Under the pieces are notes generated by a model. The model did not search any database, was not told where the DNA came from, and saw only the letters and a list, made by a program, of their open reading frames with translations. DNA of 16,564 nt from Pseudomonadota bacterium (GTDB taxonomy: Bacteria; Pseudomonadota; Gammaproteobacteria; UBA6186; Azoamicaceae). Both the position numbers and the translations under genes were made by a program. The stretch is taken from assembly GCA_021848375.1 (NCBI GenBank), contig JAJZUR010000019.1, positions 1 to 16,564 of the forward strand, in the 5' to 3' direction. Of this stretch, positions 1 to 6,019 are shown one piece after another; within the stretch, counting starts at the first letter, position 1; the number at the start of each line of letters is the position of its first letter.

Positions 1-215
1 AAGGAAGATCACCTATCTCATCCAAAAACACCGTACCCCCTTGGGCAAGCTCGAACTTTCCCGGCTTCCCCGACGCAAGCGCGCCGGTGAACGCTCCCTG
101 CTCGTAGCCAAAGAGTTCCGATTCCAATAAATCCCCCGGTATCGCTCCACAATTTATCTTGATATAAGTGCCGTTTAAAGATCTAGAACTGTTTTCATGG
201 ATTAACTCGGCTATG
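1..215 (-). pseudogene. fragment of a sigma-54-dependent activator AAA+ domain, in frame with sufD
   Basis: The reverse strand reads as the central part of an NtrC-family AAA+ domain: an IHENSSR segment, then INCGAIP, ESELFGYE, the sigma-54-contacting GAFTGA loop (positions 80-97), a GKFELAQGGTVFLDEIGDLP Walker B region, then the window edge. GAFTGA is diagnostic of activators that remodel sigma-54 RNA polymerase. The P-loop (GESGTGKE type) that should precede IHENSS is replaced by SufD sequence. No start codon or ribosome binding site of its own is evident. The higher GC of this stretch suggests an origin different from the rest. It could be a remnant joined by recombination or an assembly artefact. 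Confidence 0.75.
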
Positions 216-1276
216 TTGTTACGCATGAAAGCAGGTAAACCTTGCAGACTTGGCAAGCTAAAAGCATCGATGAGTAATTGGATGGCTTCTTTTTCCGGAA
301 TTCCCCGACTTTTTAAATAAAAGAGCGCCTCTAAATCAAGATGACCCACCGTTGCGCCATGGCTACATTGTACATCATTATTGTATATTTCTAGTTGAGG
401 CCGCGTATCTGCTTCCGCTTCTTCTGAAAGCAGCAAGTTTTTATTTTCTAACAGTGCGCTGGTCAACCTGGCGTCTTTTGCAACCACAATTTTCCCCGTA
501 AATGCCGAGCGGGCTTTATCTTTCACGACGCCTCTAGAAATAATGCTGCTCATTGTATGCGGTTGAAGGTGTTGTACGGTCAGATGAACGTCCATTTGTT
601 GCTGGTGATGGGCTGCAGCAAGTGCATAAAATTGGCAATGGGCATTTGATTCCTGCAATTGAATGGCAAAAGCAACTCGATTGGTTTCACCACCCAAACT
701 AACCGAGGTGCCCGTGTAATGACTATTGGCTTGTTGTTTTACCGTAACATGCGCAAGTTGTAAGCTTTTTGATAGGGAACGCTGCAAAAAAACATGGTTT
801 AGCTGCGCGCCTTTCTCTATATTAATTTCAGTTATCGTATTGGTAAAGGCGCTTTTTTCGCCAAGAGAAATATATATCTCAATAATGGTGCCCTGACTAT
901 TTTCTTCAGCAAGAATAACGTTTTTGGGATTTATCAAAAGTGGAGTGGTTTCGGGATTGGTAACATGCACTATATAATATGGGTTTGGATGGACGGTATT
1001 TTTGGGTAATCTAATATTGTCTGCAGCATTGGCGCCCATACAAATCAATTGCCCATTATAATAGATGGTTTGTTGGGTTGATTTTGGATCAATTAATAAT
1101 GGCTGAATAAATTCCAGTAAAGATTCAGGTGAAACCGAATCGTATTGAGAAGCGTCAGTCGGCAAAAAAGAATCCAAAGCATGGCGTCTGAGATTGGTAT
1201 ATTTCCAATCTTCTTTATCCAGATTTTCCAGCAGAGTGGAGCAAGTCTTATGTAATAAAGGGGCAGAAATAGACAT
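1..1276 (-). CDS. sufD: SufD-like Fe-S scaffold protein whose frame runs into a sigma-54 activator AAA+ fragment (partial at left edge)
   Basis: SufD is the SufB-related subunit of the SufBC2D scaffold that builds Fe-S clusters in the cytoplasm. The frame starts at ATG 1276, 11 bases after the sufC stop, with AAGGAAG upstream. I read 425 codons to the window edge with no stop. Residues 1 to about 345 look like SufD, including the C-terminal core motif CSHGATVG (304-311) with the histidine (306) matching the essential one of E. coli SufD, then FYLKSRGIPEKEAIQLLIDA. From about residue 355 the sequence changes to a sigma-54 activator AAA+ domain: IHENSSR, INCGAIPGDLLESELFGYE, GAFTGA (394-399) and FLDEIGDLP at the edge. 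The Walker A segment expected just before is absent. Bases 1-120 are about 58% GC against about 41% in 181-300 (hand count). SufD identity is sure; whether the fusion is real or an assembly chimera is open. Confidence 0.85.
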   Translation of the reverse strand, partial: MSISAPLLHKTCSTLLENLDKEDWKYTNLRRHALDSFLPTDASQYDSVSPESLLEFIQPLLIDPKSTQQTIYYNGQLICMGANAADNIRLPKNTVHPNPYYIVHVTNPETTPLLINPKNVILAEENSQGTIIEIYISLGEKSAFTNTITEINIEKGAQLNHVFLQRSLSKSLQLAHVTVKQQANSHYTGTSVSLGGETNRVAFAIQLQESNAHCQFYALAAAHHQQQMDVHLTVQHLQPHTMSSIISRGVVKDKARSAFTGKIVVAKDARLTSALLENKNLLLSEEAEADTRPQLEIYNNDVQCSHGATVGHLDLEALFYLKSRGIPEKEAIQLLIDAFSLPSLQGLPAFMRNNIAELIHENSSRSLNGTYIKINCGAIPGDLLESELFGYEQGAFTGALASGKPGKFELAQGGTVFLDEIGDLP

Positions 1277-1287
1277 AAATTTCTTCC

Positions 1288-2043
1288 TTAGATCCAGGCA
1301 TAGCCTCTATTTTCCAATTCAATGGCAAGCGATTTGTCGCCAGATTTAACAATTTTTCCATTTGCCATAACATGGACAAAATCAGGTTTCACATAATCCA
1401 ATAAACGTTGGTAATGTGTAATTAATATCATAGCACGATCACTTGAACGGTTAGCATTAATGCCAGCCGCAACCGCTTTTAAGGCATCAATATCTAACCC
1501 AGAATCTATTTCATCTAATAGAGCAAGCTTGGGCTCTAACAGTAACATTTGTAAAATCTCATTGCGTTTTTTCTCACCACCAGAAAATCCATCGTTTAAA
1601 GCGCGGTATAAGAGAGTTTCCGGCATATCTAATAGCGCCATTTTTTCTTTAATGATGGTTAAGAAATCCATTGCATCGAGCAAAGCTTTCCCTTGCGCTT
1701 TTCTCTGTGCATTAAAAGCCGTTTTTAAGAAATGAGCATTGGTAACCCCTGGAATCGCAATTGGGTACTGAAAACCTAGAAAAATGCCAAGAGATGCAGA
1801 GACTTCTGGTGAAAAAGTTAGCAAATCTTCGCCAAGATAGGTTAAATGGCCTTGGGTAACTTGATAACCTTCTTTACGCGCAATAAGGTTAGCCAAAGTA
1901 CTTTTTCCAGATCCATTAGGCCCCATAATAGCATGCACTTCACCACTTCCAATGGTTAGATTAATGCCTTGAAGAATGGCTTTATCATTTACCGAAACAT
2001 GTAAATCACGAATTTCTAATAAGGGTTTTGTAATTGACATCAT
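1288..2043 (-). CDS. sufC: SufC, ABC-type ATPase of the SUF Fe-S assembly system
   Basis: SufC is the cytoplasmic ATPase that binds SufB and SufD and drives conformational change during Fe-S cluster assembly. The 251-aa product has the normal SufC length and all ABC motifs: Walker A GPNGSGKST (41-49), signature FSGGEKKR (153-160), Walker B LALLDEIDSGLD (173-184), and the switch histidine in ILITHYQR (207-213). FSGGEKKRNE and DEIDSGLDIDAL are characteristic of SufC rather than transport ATPases. The gene lies 16 bases after sufB and 11 before sufD, clearly in one operon. Two consecutive ATG codons (2041-2043 and 2038-2040) could start it. GAGG lies only 2 bases before the first and 5 before the second, so the second (250 aa) may be the one used. 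Confidence 0.97.
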   Translation of the reverse strand: MMSITKPLLEIRDLHVSVNDKAILQGINLTIGSGEVHAIMGPNGSGKSTLANLIARKEGYQVTQGHLTYLGEDLLTFSPEVSASLGIFLGFQYPIAIPGVTNAHFLKTAFNAQRKAQGKALLDAMDFLTIIKEKMALLDMPETLLYRALNDGFSGGEKKRNEILQMLLLEPKLALLDEIDSGLDIDALKAVAAGINANRSSDRAMILITHYQRLLDYVKPDFVHVMANGKIVKSGDKSLAIELENRGYAWI

Positions 2044-2059
2044 AACCTCACTTACTTAT

Positions 2060-3508
2060 TCACCCAATGGCGCCTTCCAAGCTTACGGAAAGGAGTTTTT
2101 GTGCTTCCACTGCAAACTCCATGGGCAATTCTTTAAAAACTTGTTTACAAAAACCATTGACAATCATAGATATGGCCTCTTCAGTATCCATACCGCGTTG
2201 ACGACAATAAAATAATTGTTCCTCGCTAATTTTACCGGTTGTAGCCTCATGTTCTATTTTGGCAGTTTTATTTTTTATTTCGACATAAGGAAAAGTGTGT
2301 CCCCCACAATGAGCGCCGAATAATAAAGTATCACATTGGGTGTAGTTTTGTGCATGGTGCGCATTTGGCGTTACCCGTACCAATCCTCGATAATTATTTT
2401 GACCAAACCCCGCAGCAATGCTTTTTGATAAAATGGTGCTTTTGGTATGAGCGCCCATGTGGATCATCTTTGTCCCGGTATCAGCCTGTTGGCGGTGGTT
2501 GGTTAGAGCAACAGAATAGAATTCACCCACGCTATAATCCCCCCGTAAGATGACACTGGGGTATTTCCATGTAATGGCAGAGCCAGTTTCTACTTGCGTC
2601 CAAGATATTTTGGATCGGATCCCACGACATAATCCACGTTTGGTTACAAAATTATAGATACCGCCTTTGCCGTCTTTATCACCCGGATACCAATTTTGGA
2701 CCGTTGAATATTTGATCTCAGCACGATCGAGCGCAATCAGTTCTACCACAGCAGCATGCAATTGATTTTCGTCGCGCATGGGGGCCGTACAGCCTTCTAA
2801 ATAGCTGACTGTGCTATCTTCTTCTGCAATGATGAGCGTGCGTTCGAATTGACCCGTTGCAACGGCGTTAATGCGAAAATAAGTGGAAAGCTCCATTGGG
2901 CAACGTACCCCTTTAGGGATAAAGCAAAAAGATCCATCGGTAAAAACAGCGGCATTCAGGCAGGCAAAAAAATTGTCTGTGTAAGGGACAACCGTGCCTA
3001 AATATTGTTGAATGAGGCGGGGGTGTTCCCGTACCGCTTCCGAAAATGAACAAAAAATAATACCAAGGGTTGCTAATTTATCTTTAAATGTGGTGGCAAC
3101 GGAAACGCTATCAAAGACAGCGTCTACTGCAATCCCGCTCAGCCTTTCCTGTTCCTTTAAGGGGATCCCTAATTTTTCATAGGTTTTTAGGAGTTCGGGA
3201 TCAATTTCCTCTAAGCTGTTTACTTGCGGTTTTACTTTGGGGGCAGAATAGTAGCAAATATTTTGATAATTAATGGGGGCATATTTTAAATGTGCCCAAT
3301 GCGGTTCTTTTAAAGTTAACCAGTGCTGATAAGCTTGTAATCGCCATTGCAACATAAAATCAGGCTCATTTTTTTTGGCGGAAATCAAACGAATGGTTTC
3401 TTCATTTAAGCCAAGCGGGATGCTATCGGATTCGATGTTTGTGACAAATCCCGCACTGTATTCACGTTCCATGATTTTTTTTAGTTCAGGGGATTGTACA
3501 TTAGCCAT
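2060..3508 (-). CDS. sufB: SufB, core scaffold subunit of the SufBCD Fe-S assembly complex
   Basis: SufB receives sulfur from SufS/SufE (or SufU) and assembles the nascent Fe-S cluster in the SufBC2D complex. The 482-aa product is near full family length. NYTQCDTLLFG carries the cluster-assembly cysteine (C392, equivalent to E. coli C405), and KIEHEATTGKI carries the conserved glutamate 29 residues later (E421, equivalent to E434). The C-terminal SVSLEGAIG is typical. I chose ATG 3508 because GGAG lies 6 bases upstream; the frame is open to a TTG at 3520 that would add four residues and destroy that spacing. The start overlaps the last 8 bases of the upstream regulator gene, indicating translational coupling. 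Confidence 0.97.
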   Translation of the reverse strand: MANVQSPELKKIMEREYSAGFVTNIESDSIPLGLNEETIRLISAKKNEPDFMLQWRLQAYQHWLTLKEPHWAHLKYAPINYQNICYYSAPKVKPQVNSLEEIDPELLKTYEKLGIPLKEQERLSGIAVDAVFDSVSVATTFKDKLATLGIIFCSFSEAVREHPRLIQQYLGTVVPYTDNFFACLNAAVFTDGSFCFIPKGVRCPMELSTYFRINAVATGQFERTLIIAEEDSTVSYLEGCTAPMRDENQLHAAVVELIALDRAEIKYSTVQNWYPGDKDGKGGIYNFVTKRGLCRGIRSKISWTQVETGSAITWKYPSVILRGDYSVGEFYSVALTNHRQQADTGTKMIHMGAHTKSTILSKSIAAGFGQNNYRGLVRVTPNAHHAQNYTQCDTLLFGAHCGGHTFPYVEIKNKTAKIEHEATTGKISEEQLFYCRQRGMDTEEAISMIVNGFCKQVFKELPMEFAVEAQKLLSVSLEGAIG

Positions 3509-3938
3509 GCTGTGCTCCAACGGATAATGGGTATGGGTGGGCTTGATATAAATCGGCTAATTTAATCTTTTGCAATGCATGCGTGATGGCATGATTAATT
3601 CGAAGCCAAGGTGTTTTGATGGTACAGGAGCTTGCGGTGTCGCAATGGTCATGACCCAAACTGCATTCGGTAATGGCAATTGGGCCTTCTAATGCATCGA
3701 TAAGATCCACAATAGAGATTTGATTCGGATTGCAATTCAGTTGATATCCGCCCTGAGTGCCACGCTCGGATCTCAGCAAATCGTGTTTTGATAAGCGCTT
3801 TAATAGTTTGGAGACGGTGGGTTGGGTGATAGCTGTTTTTTGGGCAATTTCTCTTGCTTGAAATAAACGGTTTGGCTGACTCGCCATAAAGGCCATAATA
3901 ATCACGCCATAGTCAGTCAACTTTGAAATTCTAACCAC
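3501..3938 (-). CDS. Rrf2/IscR-family SUF system regulator (suf operon autorepressor)
   Basis: This 145-aa protein is an Rrf2-family winged-helix regulator of the gammaproteobacterial SUF-regulator type, which begins M(L/V)RISKLTDYG as here. The N-terminal DNA-binding domain (about 1-75) includes the recognition-helix region TAITQPTVSKLLKRL and the wing GTQGGYQL. Three cysteines, C92, C99 and C105, sit almost exactly where IscR has its 2Fe-2S ligands (92, 98, 104), so it very probably senses Fe-S status. The start is GTG 3938 with GGGG about 7 bases upstream; the ATG at 3940 is out of frame. It heads the sufBCD operon and has a palindromic site over its own promoter, which implies negative autoregulation. 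The symbol sufR or iscR would be arguable, so none is given. Confidence 0.92.
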   Translation of the reverse strand: MVRISKLTDYGVIIMAFMASQPNRLFQAREIAQKTAITQPTVSKLLKRLSKHDLLRSERGTQGGYQLNCNPNQISIVDLIDALEGPIAITECSLGHDHCDTASSCTIKTPWLRINHAITHALQKIKLADLYQAHPYPLSVGAQHG

Positions 3939-3959
3939 ATTTTACCCCAAGCTCTTAAG

Positions 3960-3984
3960 AATTAAGACTAAATCAGTCCTAATT
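3960..3984. promoter_or_regulatory. 25-bp palindromic operator at the suf promoter
   Basis: The half-sites AATTAAGACT and AGTCCTAATT are separated by AAATC; they are inverted complements at 9 of 10 positions. The site covers the predicted transcription start just downstream of the -10 box. Rrf2-family repressors bind palindromes of this size containing GACT/AGTC half-sites, as in IscR type 1 sites. It is the likely binding site of the regulator encoded directly downstream (on the minus strand). Confidence 0.75.
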
Positions 3985-3990
3985 AGAAGG

Positions 3991-4019
3991 AGTATACTTT
4001 AGATTTGCCCATCTTCCAA
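3991..4019 (-). promoter_or_regulatory. sigma-70 promoter of the suf operon
   Basis: On the minus strand there is TTGGAA (4019-4014) and TATACT (3996-3991), separated by exactly 17 bases. Transcription would begin near 3984, inside the palindromic operator and about 45 bases upstream of the regulator start codon. No stronger pair was found in the leader. Confidence 0.65.
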
Positions 4020-4020
4020 T

Positions 4021-4324
4021 ACTATGTTTGGTTAATACAGACCGGCCACAGGGCGACATCTTAGACCGGGCTTTTGAAATTTTTTGACACCCTGTGGTTT
4101 GGTATTAGTTTGCTTGCAGTTTCTCAAACGATTAAATTTTTACAATCCGTTTACCCCAATACTTTGAAAACATTTTTTTCTAATCAATTTTCAATATTTT
4201 TTGGATGTTCGGAATCAATGACTCCTGAATTTGCCGCTAAAAAATTAGATAAAAAAAAATAGAAGTTTCATCTCTTAATCAAAGCGCAGGCACACAGACT
4301 AAATCTATGGAATTATTGGGACTG
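4021..4324. other. intergenic region with no supported gene
   Basis: Between the suf promoter and the small gene at 4325 I see no gene with a convincing start. A frame on the plus strand from TTG 4074 to 4262 would give 62 aa, but it lacks a ribosome binding site, is phenylalanine- and lysine-rich and resembles nothing I know. GC-rich bases 4039-4070 contain two direct copies of AGACCGG (4039-4045 and 4063-4069), faintly reminiscent of the inverted-repeat element at the right end. The remainder is AT-rich and ends with a run of A near 4253-4260. Confidence 0.5.
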
Positions 4325-4558
4325 CTAATGCACAGATGGATACTGAGGTACTGAAGGAAGCCTTAAATCCTTCAACACTCGTTCTACTCGTTTCACTTCT
4401 GGGAGGTCATTCGGTCTTGCTTGATTATTTTTTGCTTGGTAGTAATGCGTCAATGCACGTGACATCAGCATTCGCTCGTCATCAATTTCTGAGGTTTCAA
4501 ATGAAATTTCTTTCTTGAGTTCTCGTTTAATATCTTTAATATCAGACGTGTAGTTCAT
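4325..4558 (-). CDS. small hypothetical protein, 77 aa
   Basis: Function unknown. The ATG at 4558 is preceded by AAGGAG with 6 bases of spacing, the clearest ribosome binding site in the window, which supports this frame over the overlapping plus-strand frame at 4336-4518. The product is polar and probably helical: a lysine/glutamate-rich N-terminal half (DIKDIKRELKKEISFE), a central HYYQAKNNQARPNDLPEVKR stretch, and a proline-containing tail ending LPSVPQYPSVH. There is no signal peptide, membrane segment or cysteine. It lies 86 bases downstream of the stop of the TPR-methyltransferase gene on the same strand, so it may be a trailing operon member or have its own promoter. Confidence 0.65.
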   Translation of the reverse strand: MNYTSDIKDIKRELKKEISFETSEIDDERMLMSRALTHYYQAKNNQARPNDLPEVKRVERVLKDLRLPSVPQYPSVH

Positions 4559-4644
4559 CTACGTCTCCTTGCAATCATTGTTGGTATGGAAACTATTTTA
4601 TCAGTTGGACAAAGTTTGTTTGTAAGCTTTTAACTATGAGGAGA

Positions 4645-6012
4645 CTAAGCTCTTTGCCTTAATACGTATATCCGCCCGGAAACTGGCCTTTCTTCATGCT
4701 CCCGTAGAATCAAGGGTTCTTCAACTTTAAGTGTTAGGCCGTACTCTGTTGCTAGCGACTGTATATACTCGGATGAATGCGCAAAGCGTCCGGTGACTTG
4801 TAAAGCATAGGTGCCGCTTGCCAAATATTCAGTGGTAAAAGCAAAAAAGCCGTTTGGGTGGAGGGCATTGGTGATATTTTTAAATAAATTTCTTAAATCA
4901 CCGCTATAAACTAACACATCTGTGGCGATGATTAAATGAAAGCGATCATCAATGGTAATCGTTTGGAGATATTCATTAATATCAGAGACGATTAGTTTAT
5001 CATAGGCCCCAAGAATTTCAGCTTTTTCAAGCATTTTAGCTGAGAGATCGACACCAATTAAATCGCGTGCGAGATCGCGAAAAACAATACCTGCTAATCC
5101 GGTGCCGCAACCAAGATCACAGACACGACCAGCGGTAGGATTTGTTCCAAGGCAGCTGCCGACAGCATTGCGAAGTAAGGCTGGTGCAGCATATTTTAGT
5201 TTGGTTTTTAAGTGTTCATTGTAATATTCTGCATATTGATCAAACAATTGTGCAATATACTGCGAAGGGGCGGCAGATGTGTTCTCGCCTCTTAGCGCCA
5301 TCACCATATGACGTGCGGTGTCATTGTTCGGATCGAGTGCAAGCGATTTTTCAAAATGCAGTAAAGCTTTTAATTTCTCCTGATTTCTTAAATAGAGTAT
5401 AGCAATGTTGTGGTGAATGTCAGAAAGCTCGGGTGAAAGTTGTAAAAGCGTATCGTAAGTTGTCAGTGCCTCTTCAAGTTTGCCAAGATTTACATAAACT
5501 TGTCCTAATTGTTTTGCCGCTTCAATATTGTTAGGATCAAGTTCAAGAGATTTTTTAAGGTGGATTTCAGCCAAGGTATTATCGCCTATATCCGCATAAA
5601 TTAAGCCCAAATGAAAACGCGCAATAGGATGCTCTGGAAATAGGCGTATCACTTCGCGATAATGCACACCCGCTTGTTCCATTTTGTTTTGGCTGGCGAG
5701 ACTATGCGCTAAATTATAATGTGCTTCCCAAAGGTGTGGGTTTATACGCAGCGCTTTTTCAAAAAGAGGTACCGCTTCTAAGATAATACCCTGTTTATAA
5801 TATAAGCGGCCCAAATTATTGTAGCTTTCGGCATGCTGAGGATTAAGCCGCAATGCCTGACGTAAATGTTGCATGGCAAGTTCTGTTTCGCCCAGGGTGA
5901 TATAGACATTACTTAAATTAAGATGGGAAGCAACTTCGTTTGGCGCAGATTGAAGCGCCTCTTTAAAATATTTAAGTGCCTGTTCGAGATCAGTATTTGC
6001 TTCTAACATCAT
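4645..6012 (-). CDS. TPR-repeat protein fused to a class I SAM-dependent methyltransferase
   Basis: The 455-aa product has about seven tetratricopeptide repeats in residues 1-232, with canonical units such as AESYNNLGRLYYKQG and ending NP or DP. A linker QYIAQLFDQYAEYYNEHL (251-268) follows, typical of predicted methyltransferases carrying TPRs. The Rossmann methyltransferase domain covers about 294-453: motif I VCDLGCGTGLAG (297-308), acidic strand-2 end GVDLS (320-324), and IIATDVLVY (361-369). The substrate is unknown; TPRs suggest a protein partner. The frame is open upstream to 6141, but that part overlaps the upstream gene out of frame, so I place the start at the ATG pair 6012/6009, 7 bases after the upstream TGA, where translation is probably coupled. 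No signal peptide, hence cytoplasmic. Confidence 0.85.
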   Translation of the reverse strand: MMLEANTDLEQALKYFKEALQSAPNEVASHLNLSNVYITLGETELAMQHLRQALRLNPQHAESYNNLGRLYYKQGIILEAVPLFEKALRINPHLWEAHYNLAHSLASQNKMEQAGVHYREVIRLFPEHPIARFHLGLIYADIGDNTLAEIHLKKSLELDPNNIEAAKQLGQVYVNLGKLEEALTTYDTLLQLSPELSDIHHNIAILYLRNQEKLKALLHFEKSLALDPNNDTARHMVMALRGENTSAAPSQYIAQLFDQYAEYYNEHLKTKLKYAAPALLRNAVGSCLGTNPTAGRVCDLGCGTGLAGIVFRDLARDLIGVDLSAKMLEKAEILGAYDKLIVSDINEYLQTITIDDRFHLIIATDVLVYSGDLRNLFKNITNALHPNGFFAFTTEYLASGTYALQVTGRFAHSSEYIQSLATEYGLTLKVEEPLILREHEERPVSGRIYVLRQRA

Positions 6013-6019
6013 ATCCAGA

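Noticed and set aside
4084..4089. Perfect TTGACA on the plus strand.
   Set aside because: No acceptable -10 at 16-18 bases downstream and no supported gene behind it.
4074..4262. Plus-strand open frame of 62 aa starting at TTG.
   Set aside because: No ribosome binding site, very AT-rich with long homopolymer runs, no recognisable motif; treated as non-coding.
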